Shown here: piece by piece, positions 21,006 to 32,819 of the stretch | How positions within the stretch are numbered: the first letter of the stretch is position 1 | Layout: every line of letters starts with the position of its first letter | Assembly (NCBI GenBank): GCA_043228905.1 | Contig: JBHGNT010000012.1 | Coordinates: forward strand, 7,688,001 to 7,752,000 | DNA length: 64,000 bases | Origin: Azolla caroliniana | Lineage: Eukaryota; Polypodiophyta | Direction: 5' to 3' | Notes under the pieces: generated by a model | What the model was told of the DNA's origin: nothing | Database searches by the model: none | The model's input: the letters and a program-made list of their open reading frames with translations, nothing else | Translations under genes and position numbers: made by a program

Positions 21006-21326
21006 GAGAGAGAGAGAGAGAGAGAGAGATGATGATAACAGATGATATATTATATGAAGAGTAAGTACAAAACAGCTATGAGGCTTAAGACTGGAGTTGA
21101 ACCAATTTGGTTCAAAATAATGCCTTGTGCCTCCTTTTATAGTGCCCTCAGGAGTAGTCCTGAAGCTTTTAGAATGTTCTATAGAAATCTAGAATATACA
21201 TTAACTTTCAATAGTAAAACTTAAATGAACATGATATTTTACGTATTACAATAGATAGTGTAATGGTCAAGAGCTCGACCCATATAACATAAGGGCATGG
21301 GTTCGAGTCTTGCCATATCATGGCAC
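21006..21326 (-). mobile_element. Leader of element C, right part, with a tRNA-like segment
   Basis: After a short GA run (21006-21029) the AT-rich sequence continues element C's leader. On the plus strand 21253-21316 shows TAGTGTAATGGTC and, about 40 bp on, GGTTCGAGTCT followed by TGCCA. These match RNA polymerase III A and B boxes and a tRNA-like 3' end. Read on the minus strand, TGGCAAGACTCGAACC near the LTR could serve as a priming site. Either reading is inference. Confidence 0.45.
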
Positions 21327-21568
21327 TGCCACTACAACCTCCCTTACGCCACCGCTCCCGAGTTGACTACCATCGAGATGCCGAAGAAGTTGATGTATAA
21401 GGAATCGAAGGGGAACAAAATACTCCTTGGTTTGCACCAAGATAAACGTGAACTCTACACCTCTCTATATATCCTTATTAGGCCTAACCATTAGGCTACT
21501 ATACATGACTTTATGAGATGTGTGTGGAACCTCACTCTTTCTCACACTGAACACGCCACACCACGACA
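21327..21568 (-). repeat. 5' LTR copy of element C
   Basis: 242 bp matching 2965-3552 apart from the extra ~312 bp and smaller gaps there. On the minus strand it begins TGTCGTGGTGTGGCG. The end next to the leader is inferred from the limit of similarity. Confidence 0.6.
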
Positions 21569-22130
21569 TTGTGTGCTCACCGTCTGACATCCCATCATCT
21601 ATATGGAGTGGATACGTGTCCAGAAAACCTTCTTCGCACACCGGCTCCTTGGTCCGAGATCCCGGTGCTCCCGCCCTGTTTCAACACAAACCCGTGGATA
21701 TACGCGACATATTTGGTCTTGGAAAAGCGAGCGCAATTCGGGGAATGACTAAGGGTTGAAATGCCCTAATCGATGGAGATGGTCAGAGGGAAGGTGGCCG
21801 ACAAAGGTGGCCAAGGACGAAGCCGCGGGAAAATTCGATGGAGAGGTGAAAAGTGGCAAGAGAGGAAGAGTCGGTATTCCGGCCCGAATGGAAGAAGACT
21901 CGGAAGGGAGTCGGTTGACCGAACTCGACCGAGACGACACATGATTCGACCGGCATCAATCGGCCGAAACCGATCCGGTGGCTGACCCAGTTGAACCCGA
22001 TTGATCGAACCCATTTTGGCCGAATGCAAAGATGGACGGGTCGACAAGCCGGTTGATCACCATTGCCGAAATCTCACCTCTTCCCCTATATTGGCACATA
22101 CTTGAGGATATGTGGTTTGGTGGGGGTGCA
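21569..22130 (+). mobile_element. Family D element, 3' internal part and polypurine tract
   Basis: GC-rich sequence with gypsy-like base composition but no readable domain. It ends in GGTTTGGTGGGGGTGCA at 22114-22130, a polypurine tract directly before an LTR start. It is taken as the continuation of 1923-2964. Confidence 0.5.
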
Positions 22131-22935
22131 TGTCGTGAATATTTTCGGCAATGGTGAGAAAATCGGGTACAACGAATAAAACGAGGATGTGCAACGACTT
22201 GCACGTGCACATGAGAAAATATGTATAGAAATAAGAAAGGGGAGGAATATAGGGCCTCCCACATTGTAACATCCCTCTCTCCTTGAACTATAAAAGGAGG
22301 TGAGGGGCCTCTTATTAAGGGGGTCACCCATTTTGAGTTAGGAGGGTGTACCATGTAGATCTAGGGTTTGGTAGTTTCTTCTTCTTCTTAGGGTTTCTAC
22401 TCCGGTCTTCTTTACCCTATTTCGTTTTAGGGTTTCATTTTAGGTCTTCTTCGTTGTTGTCTCATGGGTTTAATTCCTTCTTTTGAGTGGAGGTTTAGTG
22501 TTCCGTTTTCGTTCTACATCTTGTGAGAGTTCGTGGGAGATTTAGGGTTTCCGATTTTCTTCGTGTGAGTTAGGGTTTATGCGGTTTAGGGTTTCGGTGT
22601 TACTATCTTCTTCTTTTTCATGTGAGAGTTTGGTTTGGTTCAGGGTTTCTACAACGACAGCTCTTTGGCATTCCGGTGGAGGTATTTAGTGGTTCAGCTT
22701 CCTCTCCTCGATGGAGAGTGTTTCGCATGGTGGCTGGTTCGAGAAGGGAGGGCAAAGTGGCATGACAACACTCCACCGTCTTCGGGGTGTGACCAACGAT
22801 GGACGTCGCGGTCCCGGTGGCCCACTTGACTTGCCTTCGCCGGTTCCCATTCCTTAACTTGTTGTATTTAGCCGATTGTTTTGTAATATCCACCGAATTC
22901 ATGGCATGTAAGCCAATTTGTTGTAAAAACATTTG

Positions 22936-23029
<94 letters not shown>

Positions 23030-23255
23030 TGTATATTCCTCTCAAGTTTTAACCTATTTGAGTTGAGTCCCTAGTTGCGACTAACTGTCTTGTTGTACCC
23101 GTAATCTTCATCGAACGGAAACCCTACCTTCATCAATTGGGTACAGTTGGAAGCCAATTGTAGAGCGTGAGACCTCCACCATCTGACTCCCTAGTACGTG
23201 ACCCCCGTGGTCCCGCCCAAGCCGACATGCACGCGCGGATTTCCGCAACAACGAT
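22131..23255 (+). repeat. 3' LTR of family D element (approximate end)
   Basis: Starts TGTCGTGAATATTTTCGGC after the polypurine tract. The minus-strand LTR at 48525-49278 starts TGTCGTGAAGAATTTCGGCC. Both share a CTATAAAAGG box (here near 22290), a GGG-CACCCATTTT-type motif, TTAGGGTTT repeats and, near the end, GACCCCCGTGGTCCCGCC. CT and TA microsatellites (22940-23028) lie inside. The exact end is uncertain because the terminal CGACA seen in the related LTR is not preserved. Confidence 0.6.
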
Positions 23256-26211
23256 GTAGGCGGGTCTTCTCCAATCAGCCCATGCATCAGGCGATGGTAT
23301 TGCAGGAGATGTAGATGTGACGTTGTAGCCACACTAAAGAGCCAACACAATGGCCTCACGGGTGGAGCTAATGGAACAGAAAGACAACAATTAACCTTCA
23401 TCCAAAAATGGTTGTCCTCTCCCTTTCTTGAGTTAGTGGGCCTCCACATAAGATGAACCATAGTATGTAAAATCCGTGTTCGTCTAGCATAACATTCGTT
23501 TTCCTACGTTGGAAAGCGAATGTTATTCAAACATTCTTATGTTTTTTTTTGTTTTTCCCCCATTTTTTTAATGTTTTTTTTTGTTTTTTAGGCTTATTTA
23601 CCTCATAATAAATAGTTAATCCAAAAGTATGGTATTTATCATTCTTTGAGGGTGTTTATGGTACGTATGGTTCATATTATGGATGGAACTATTGCGTCCC
23701 TATTGGGATTTGTATATAACATTCTTATCTATAAATTTTAATAACTAATGGAATGAGTTTGTTTTTGGAAAAAAAAATAGTAATTTGTCAATGCATTTGC
23801 AATTAACATTCATTGCATCAAGGTTCTTATTAGCCCACATTCACTTATTTTGCATTACAGTTTCTTTTGCAACTTCTTTGATTTCCTTTTCACGTATGGT
23901 CAAAATGCACTTTATTGAAAGTGAGAATACACTCCATTTGACTGCTAAATGTGCTTTAAGGGACAAAAATATCAACTTAAAATGTTGGAATTAGAGATGA
24001 TGTGACACACAAATTTGTACAAGTTAATGGATTTTATTGCTTCAAAAGGTAATTTGTTATCACTTCAGTAATTACTTCGTGCTCCTTTGTTTATGGTGTG
24101 GGCTTCTTATTATTATGTGTTATTCTTCATATTTAATATGCTTAATTTTATGTCAATGCTCTACTCGTGTACAAAAGTGCATATATTCATTGAAACCATA
24201 AGGAATGGATTGTGTTTTGAATAATCAAATACAACTACGCATATAAGATGTAATGATAGGCATTTAGATAGACAACTCAAATTAGACATTTCATCTGAAA
24301 CTAACATCTCAACACACTAGTGCATGAAACCCCTCGTGTGATTGGTCAAAACCAAGTTGACAAGTACCTAGGATTGTCACATGTATGGAGAAATCTACCT
24401 ATGTCCAATTTTTTCCAACTTCTTCATACTTCTTATGCTTGAATGCTCCCAGTAAAGCTGATTGTTGCCCCTTTTGTACTTCATGATTTTGCCACTTTTC
24501 TCTAAACTACGAATATTTGCAATCATGATTAGCTTGGACTTCACACTTTTTTCGCATTTGTTGTCAATGATGAATGACGGTATCTTGTGTCAATTTACAT
24601 GACATTGATGATTTCCAATTAATTTGAACTATATCAAGGGCAATGGAAACGTGGACCAATGGATGTTTGTGTTAATGGCGGTAGTCATGAATATGGGCAA
24701 CCATATACTCCATTTCAACCACTTATCAAGAGATGGATGACCATACCATTTCATTCTAGTGGGGAAATGCCCTTCATTTAGCTACTCGAGCTTATGGTTA
24801 GATGTTGGTTATTCAACCGTTCTTGTTTCTATTCATTATCACATGATTCAATGTCCACAACCAACAATGGTAAGTTGCAGTCATAGAGATAAAACCTGTT
24901 GCAACCATGGTCTATGCCACTCCAACCATTGTATGTAATATGGGATGTTTACACTCAAACATGAAGGGGAGGGGGGGGGGCATTAATGTTGGGACATTTT
25001 TTTATTATAAAATTGCAATGTTAACCACCACAAAAAATGGGCAACACTATTTGTGGATCTTCACATTTTTGCATGTGGTATATTGTTGGAAGTTTTAAAA
25101 ATGTAGTGGTCCATGACTTTGGTGGAATTAAACTTCCAAATGTATCCAAATTGTAAATAGGAAGTTAGAGATAGATTGTTTCACATGCAAAATTTAAAGT
25201 GAGGCATTTTGGTGAGCATGATGAACAATTAAGAATTGGGATAGTGCCACAGGGACCATGTGACATTGTAATGGGAAGGCATACAATTCTAAATCCCATC
25301 TCGGCTCACCATATCATGTGCATTACATGACTAACACATATAGAAGAAAGAAGAAGCAAAAAATAGCACTAAGAGAGTCCAAGAGTGCTCATCGAGGATG
25401 GTAGGACTTGGAGTAGTTGGAGCGAAAGTCAAATTATGTTGTTTATCTCATACTTTATTGGGCACAAAGCCCTTGGAACATTATATTTGCCTCTTTGGAT
25501 TCCACTAGCTCATAGTCTACAAGGAACACAAATTTGACCTTGAACTTTGGGTCTTGAGTTCAAATAACATCATTATACTTTTTAACATGTTTCTTACACC
25601 ATATACACTTCACCCAAACTATAGGCCATGTTGTTGAGTCAAACTACAGACTAATAACTTCATGGTACATTGGTTCTCCTAAACTACATGCCATGCCAAT
25701 GATGCCAATGCAGTGGGCTAAATGTTCGATGGCCTCATCGTGTATATATCGCTTATCCCAAACTATATGCTGCATTAGTGTATTGGGTTAGCAATCTACA
25801 AACTCGTCATATATATAGCATCAACTCAACCAACGTGTCGTGTTAACGTATTGGGCGAGGTCTCAGTCCTAAATAGCACTTCTCATACACATGACCACAC
25901 AAAAAAAAAGTTGCAGGTTGTTGGATTGAATGAATGACTGATGGTATCCACCAAGAGGTGCGAGTGGTGTATCGCTTCTCTTGCTCAACCAAACTTATAA
26001 CGAAAGCCATCCGTGTGGCTATGCTACATATTGAATGGGCTGCCGAAGGTGGTGCAGTCGAGCATCTCCTCTCTCGTGGATGTGGGTGCCGAGTTTGTAT
26101 ATCGGACAGGAAAATCGGCATATCATCAATCGAAATGACCTGGGGACATGCCGCACGGTCATCACGGAGCATCGCGGGCGGCCCACCAACACATTTGTTT
26201 ACTCCATCAGT
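23256..26211. other. AT-rich intergenic stretch, no gene seen
   Basis: No open frame of convincing composition or known domain was found on either strand. Short degenerate protein-like tracts around 24640-24790 and 25240-25320 may be worn transposon remains, but I could not name them. Confidence 0.5.
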
Positions 26212-26212
26212 G

Positions 26213-26310
26213 AAGAAGAAGAAGAAGAAGAAGAAGAAGAAGAAGAAGAAGAAGAAGAGGATTAGGGTTTTGTTGGGTGCTCTTTTGCTTCTTACACACA
26301 CACACACACA

Positions 26311-26374
<64 letters not shown>

Positions 26375-26400
26375 CTCTCTCTCTCTCTCTGTGTCTCTGT
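26213..26400. repeat. Microsatellites in the helicase gene promoter
   Basis: A GAA run at about 26213-26258 is followed by alternating AC and CT runs at about 26294-26390. Long apparent frames on both strands here (poly-Lys, Thr-His, Leu-Ser) come only from these repeats. Confidence 0.9.
26262..26270 (+). promoter_or_regulatory. Telo-box-like motif upstream of the helicase gene
   Basis: TTAGGGTTT, the complement of AAACCCTAA. Such boxes are common near transcription starts of plant genes for translation and RNA processing. No clear TATA box was found; the start site probably lies between here and about 26450. Confidence 0.4.
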
Positions 26401-28070
26401 GTCTCTGTTTCTGCTCTTTTGCGTTCTGTTCTGTTCTCTCTCTCTCCCTTCCTTTCCTGCTTTGCTTGCCTTCCTCTTCTGCGCGCGCTTAGGGCGGAGA
26501 GATCTGTTGAGGCGGATCTTCTTCTCTCTGTCCGGCCCGACGCCATACACTCGACGCCTCCCCGTCAGCCCTTGCGTTTTCGACAAACAGGCCCAGGTCA
26601 GTCTCCACCTCTTTCTCCTGCTCTTCGCTCATGTCATTCTAGCTTTCCACAGTAGGGTTTTGCAGTGGTATTTGGGGTTTTCAATAGTGTCAGGGATTTT
26701 TACGTGGGGCGTAGGATTTTATGGTGGAGTTGGACTTGAACTTTACAGTGAATTTTAGGTTCTCACATTGGAGCTCTAGTGGGTTTTAGGATGGAGTTAG
26801 GGTTATGGAATTCGAGTTTTATAGTGAAGTTAAGGTTTTACTGTGATTGAAGACTCTGCAATCGATTTAAGGGTTTACAATCTAATTAGGGTCTACTGTA
26901 ACTTTCAGTTTTACAGTGGATTTAGGTTTTTGAATTGGAATTATGGGGTTACAGTGGCATTAATGTCTTGCCTGTGGAATTAGGATTCACACTGAATTTA
27001 AGAACTTAACAGTGTACTAGTAGTGAACATATAAAAGGTTTTGCAATGAACATAGTTTTTCACTGGAACGTTATGGTTTCACATTCGTCAAGGTTTCATA
27101 GTGCATTGAGGGTTTTTACAGAACATCTAGGGTATTTTGCAGAGTAGTTAGGGCAGTAGAGTCGATGTTTCTACAATGCGGTTAGGGTTTTGACTTGGAG
27201 TCAGGTTTCGTACTGTGGATTTATTGTGCTACTGGAATTAAGTTTAACAATACAGTATTAGAATTTTTGCTATGGATTTTTGCTTCTGAAGGGGTATTAG
27301 AGTTTTACTGGGATAAGGTTTGGCAGCAGGGTTAGGCTTACTACTGGAAGTAGGAATCAAATTTTTTTTCATCTGATATTGATTATAAGCTCTTTCTCTG
27401 TGTATACTATCTGCTGAAAGGAAAACGTATTTGCCCACATATTTCGGAACCTTTGATTTCTAGTTTAGCGTGGCAGGTTTTACAGGGAAGATGAAATTAG
27501 GTTTTTAATGGTGGATCCTTTTTTTCACTTCATTTTTATTTTGGATTCTGTCCTTTGCCCTCATTATTTGCAGTAGAATTATGCTTTCACATGGAATTAA
27601 GATTTTATTCTGGGGTTTACTGTTTTTCACTTGATATCACTTGGTACCTTTTGTAAGTTCCTAAGTTTGGCGGTCTTCTTTCCCAGCAGACTTCAAAATT
27701 TGACGCGAGTTTTAGGATTCTTACAATAGTAGGATTTTGTTGTGCAATTAGTGTTTTTACACTTATTTTGATTGTGATTTCTTTCTCTGCAAGGAATTTG
27801 CTCCTTAGCCTCATTGTTTTTATTCCCTGATTTGTTTGTTTAAATCGGTGTCCTTAGTGAAGTTCAAGTTTTATACTAAGTTAAGGGTTTTTATAATGGA
27901 ATTAAGATTTTACAGTGGAGTTAGGGACGTTTTACTTGATTTCCTGACAAGGTTCTTCCCTCTGCCAAAAAGACGCCAAAGATTTACTCTCATTATTTTG
28001 AATTCTTTTTAATGTGCTACGCGAAGACTGGTTTCCTGAATTGTGTGGTTCCTTGTTCAGGTTTAGAAGA
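26400..28070 (+). other. 5' untranslated exon and first intron of the helicase gene
   Basis: A CT-rich leader runs to GCCCAG at 26596 followed by the donor GTCAGT. The acceptor TTGTTCAG ends at 28060, ten bases before the start codon. The 1464-bp intron is made largely of degenerate units resembling TTTTACAGTGGAGTTAGG. Leader introns of this size are common in plant housekeeping genes and often raise expression. The transcription start is not defined by sequence. Confidence 0.55.
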
Positions 28071-31000
28071 ATGGGAGACATGAAGGATGGCGATACCTAT
28101 CAAGAGGAGCTCCTTGACTATGAAGAAGAAGAAGAAGCTGCCCCTGATGCAGTCACGGCAAAAGCAAATGGAGGCAAAAAGTAAGTCATGGAGTCCTACG
28201 CCTAACAAACTTTCAACCTCACAAATTCTCAAGTATAAAATCATTATCAAAGCCTTGCTCTAGATGGTCAAAGTGATGTTAAAGCTACTTCCAACCGATC
28301 AAGCTTAATCTAAAGTAAGCCAATCCACTTCAATCCAACCGAGGGATAAGCTAAAGTAAACTAAGTTACTCCGTTCCAAGCAACATCTAAGCTAAAGTAA
28401 GCTAATCTACTTCAGTACATTCATGGTTAACCTAACCTAACCTAAACCTCTTCAATCCAATCAAAGGTTAAGTTAAAGTAATGTCATTGTTCTCGGCCGT
28501 TTGCCTTTGATGTGGTTCTGCTTGATTCATCTCTCGATCTTCTTAGTATAAATTATTGCAGTTCAGCAATCCACTTATGGAGATGCAATATAATTAGGAA
28601 ACTGAAGAGATTTTCAACTATTTCGAGGGCACTCTTTAAGAACAAAATCTCTATGGCTTATGCCCGGCGTATTATTCAATGTGCTCAGAAGTTATCGTGG
28701 TTTTTCTAGATCTTATAAATATAGTAGAAGATTATGTTTTCTATTTCCATAGTATCATGGGTTCCCATATAGGAGTTTGTAGTTTTACAGCTTATCAATT
28801 TCAGCTCAGCAAGAGGATAACAGTCCGAAAAGTAGATTATGTACTTTCTCTCAAATGTTGGGTGGTTATGGTCAACCTTGAGAATTTTATGTTTAAGGTT
28901 GGAATGCAAATAATCTACCTTACTTTGAATAACCTAAGCTGGTCAGCTTCCATGGGTAGTATTGATTTGCTGGAGTCACTTCTGCTATTTTCTGCTCGTG
29001 GTTATCTCATTGTCTGGATTTAAGCAGTGTGCTAAAGGGAATAAATACTCATGATTAAGGTGTACGAGGCAAAACCATGGTCTAACATTGTATCTGTTAA
29101 GAAATGTAGTGGGAACACATGCTGGATATGGGAAATAAGTAGTTTAATGATTGTTAGTATGTGCTTGTGATATGATGTTTGGATTTTCTTTGAAAAATGC
29201 AGTAACCATTATGGTTGCGGAAATCAGGGAAGTGATGGGGAAGTGATGTAACTATATCCTAATTATGAAGTCATGTGTAGGGGGGTGTTTAACTCATCAC
29301 ACGTTTCACATCCCTTCTTTTTTATTATTGAACATGCCAGAAAATCTTCAGAAGGGAAGTTTCAAAAGTGATCTAGGTTTTATATTCATGCTTAATTTTG
29401 TTATTGTTGGTCAATAAACACCTGCTTGTTGGTTGTGGGCAGTCTTTACAGTTCTTATCTTTGAGCTGTTTCTGAATTACTGAAGTCATGTGTGTGTGTG
29501 TGTGTGGTGGGTCAACTCATTACATGTTTCACATTTCTTCTTTCTAATATGGAACTTGCCAGAAAATCTTCTAAAGTGAAAGGTTTTATATACATGCTTA
29601 ATTTTGTTATTGTGGGTAGATAAACTCCTGGTTTTTGGTTGTGGGCAGTCCATACAGCTCTTATCTTTTAGCTGTATCCTAATTGCTGAAGTCATGTGAG
29701 TGTGTGTGTGGGGGATTCATTACTTGTTTCACATTTCTTCTTTATATTATGCAAGTTGCCAGAAAATCTTCTGAAGTTAAGTTTCAAAGTTATCCACGTT
29801 TCATAAATGTGCTTAATTTTGTTATTGTGGGTAGATAAACACCTGCTTTTTGGTTGTGGGCATTCTATGCAGCTCTTTTCTTTTTAAAAAGTTGAATGCA
29901 TGGAGCTGTATATCACAAGGAGATATACTGCAATAAGTGCTTGTGGAATTACAATTCTAATTATGTCTTTGTGCAGAGGATATGTTGGTATACATAGTTC
30001 AGGTTTTAGGGACTTCCTACTGAAACCTGAGTTACTACGGGCTATAGTTGACTCTGGATTTGAACACCCATCTGAAGGTAACTTGTCTATTGTACCTACC
30101 AGCCTCTATTTATCCATCACCTGAAGGTGACAATGTTAAATTGTGTTCATGGCCCAGTTCAACATGAATGTATTCCTCAAGCGATATTGGGAATGGATGT
30201 TATCTGCCAAGCAAAGTCAGGAATGGGGAAAACTGCAGTATTTGTGCTATCAACACTTCAACAGATTGAACCTGTTAGTGGTCAAGTCGCCGCGCTTGTG
30301 CTTTGTCATACTCGTGAATTGGCATACCAGGTAAATACACTATGTTTATACTTTTAAGCAGGAGAAAACTATGAAATACCCTGGGTATTTGGGGACATAC
30401 TGATAACGTAGTGAAATTTGGAGAAATAAAGAAAAGCTTAGGGCTATAATTTATTTCAGATTTTTTCTGTTTTAAGTATTTCTTGGATTTTTTTGTGTTC
30501 TCATTTTTGTTTTTGTACTTGCTTCACACCTGTTAACGCTATTGTTTTTTGAAATTTGAGTATTATGGCAGTTTTACTAATGCTTAAGTGTGTGCTCTTG
30601 TTTCATTTTTTACCTTTGCTTTTGTTCTTGCAGATCTGCCATGAATTTGAGAGATTCAGCACTTATCTTCCAGATATCAAAGTATCTGTGTTCTATGGAG
30701 GTGTAAATATTAAAACTCATAAAGATCTTTTGAAAAATGAGTGTCCACATGTAGTGGTTGGAACACCTGGAAGAATCCTAGGTTTGGCGAGAGACAAAGA
30801 TTTGAACTTAAAAAGTGTGAGGCATTTTATCCTTGATGAGTGTGACAAGATGCTCGATTCTCTTGGTAAGTGGTCATGGCACTAATAGTATTTGTTTAAT
30901 GTTCTGATTTATTGTTTGAAGTGTGATCTTATAATTTTCCTTTGATTTCTGCCTATGGTTTCAGACATGCGGAAGGATGTGCAAGAAATCTTCAAACTAA

Positions 31001-32819
31001 CTCCACATGACAAGCAAGTAATGATGTTTTCAGCAACCTTGAGCAAAGAAATTCGTCCAGTTTGCAAGCGGTTTATGCAAGATGTAAGGACCTCCCTAAC
31101 TTCTAGCTTGTGTATTTTAGTCTGGTATGATTATGCAAAGAAATAAATATTTGGGTTGTATTTATTGATAGTTAACCCAAGGTACATCGTTATTGGCTGA
31201 TATGTTTGTTATTATTACATTACAGCCGATGGAGATCTATGTGGATGATGAGGCAAAGCTGACTTTGCATGGTCTTGTGCAGGTTTGTCTTTCTTTTGTG
31301 ATTGCTTCTCCCCATAATGATCACATCTGAATGGCTGTTTTAAGCTTATTTTGTAAAGTTTGAATCCTAATTATGAGATTGCATTTTTTTAATCAGCATT
31401 ATATTAAGCTGAGTGAGAAAGAGAAAAACCGAAAACTAAACGATCTCTTGGATGCACTGGACTTCAATCAAGTGGTGATATTTGTGAAGAGTGTTAGTAG
31501 GGCTGCTGAGCTAAATAAGCTTCTTGTGGAATGCAATTTCCCCTCAATTTGCATTCATTCCGGCATGTCACAAGAAGAAAGGTTCTGTACTATTTCTCCA
31601 TTTCTTCCTATATTGAGAAGTTTTAAGCAAGATACATGTCTCCATACAGTCTAGTATCATTATGAATTAAAAATACTAAATATTATGAGTGATACTTACC
31701 CTAAAATTAACATTTAGGAATGACATTGAAATGCAAAGTTTTTCTGTCAATGTGAAGGAAATAGAGTTTTGATTGGTTACTACATGCTCAATTAAAAAAA
31801 TTTAACATATAGATATTAACCTGAGGTAGGATGCGGCTCTAAGGACATGCGAGAATATTTGATCCTTGCTGACTTAGTAAATTAAATGATCCAAATTTGT
31901 ATATGTCTTCCAGGTTAACACGATACAAAGGTTTCAAGGAAGGACACAAGAGAATATTGGTTGCAACTGACTTGGTAGGCAGAGGTATAGATATTGAGAG
32001 AGTGAACATTGTCATCAACTATGATATGCCTGAAACGGCTGATTCATATCTTCATAGGGTAAGTGTATATTTCCATTGTACACATTTGAGTTTCTTAATG
32101 ACACTAGTATGTTTTGTCATTCTTGTGATTGTACACGTATTCATATTCATATGGTGAGAGTTCACCTCCATGATATGCATTTTGTGATCTTAATTCTACG
32201 ATAGTTATCTTAATTTTTATGGTCATATATTTTTATTACAGGTTGGAAGAGCTGGTCGATTTGGTACTAAAGGCTTGGGGATAACATTTGTAGCTTCTAC
32301 CGAAGATTCAAATGTGCTCAACCAGGTAAACTTACCTCTTCTGAATTGAAATATTACTACAATAGAAGGGAAAGTATTATTGATGGGCCAAACGTGTAGT
32401 AATGGTGCCAAAAACATTGGTTCATGCTCAGGTGCAAGAGAGGTTTGAAGTTGATATTAAAGAGTTACCGGAGCAAATCGATACATCCACATATAGTAAG
32501 CTGAACAATCTCTTTACTATGTCAAGTTTTTGACAATCGTTTCGTTTTTCTTTCTCTGATCTTAATGTTTCTTTGAAGGGGGGTGATTGGGATTTGAATT
32601 CCTGATCTATGGGCCTATAGCCCTTATTGGCAAAAAAATTAGGCCTATATCTCTTGGCACTGTAATTTTTATTGATGTCTTTTAGTGTTATTCAATGATT
32701 CCTAATGTTATCTAAGATAAGATATTGGAGAATCAATAATTATTTTTGTTAAATGTTCTTTTAGTATATTGGCTAATGCTAAATCAATTTTGATTGGACA
32801 TCATGCAGTGCCTTCATGA
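28071..32819 (+). CDS. UAP56: UAP56/SUB2-type DECD-box ATP-dependent RNA helicase
   Basis: Eleven coding exons: 28071-28180, 29977-30077, 30158-30330, 30634-30865, 30965-31083, 31226-31282, 31397-31581, 31914-32058, 32242-32325, 32432-32495, 32809-32819. All introns are GT-AG and the phases join to a 426-residue protein ending TYMPS. Motifs: Q-region [25 protein letters not shown] (89-96); Ia TRELAYQ (122-128); Ib TPGR (172-175); II DECD (196-199), diagnostic of this subfamily; III SAT (228-230); [12 protein letters not shown] (342-352); [12 protein letters not shown] (373-382). The N-terminus has the acidic EELLDYEEE segment. The family acts in the nucleus in spliceosome assembly and, with THO/ALY as TREX, in mRNA export. 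Length equals that of plant orthologues RH15/RH56. No break is seen. Confidence 0.95.
29247..29885. repeat. Three tandem ~210-bp units in helicase intron 2
   Basis: The landmark GAAGTCATGTG recurs at about 29268, 29483 and 29689. Each unit contains TTTCACAT, GCCAGAAAATCTTC, GCTTAATTTTGTTATTG and TTGGTTGTGGGCA. They lie in the 1796-bp intron 28181-29976 and are spliced out. Confidence 0.85.

Noticed and set aside
23108-23461. 117-residue minus-strand frame
   Set aside because: Overlaps the end of an LTR, has no motif and no sign of conservation.
24620-25330. Possible worn coding remnant (GGSHEYGQPYTPFQ, VPQGPCDIVMGRH)
   Set aside because: Too short and broken, and I could not connect it to a family.
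25843-26758. Long frames on both strands over the GAA, AC and CT repeats
   Set aside because: Composition is pure microsatellite (poly-Lys, Thr-His, Leu-Ser, Cys-Val); the real gene starts downstream.
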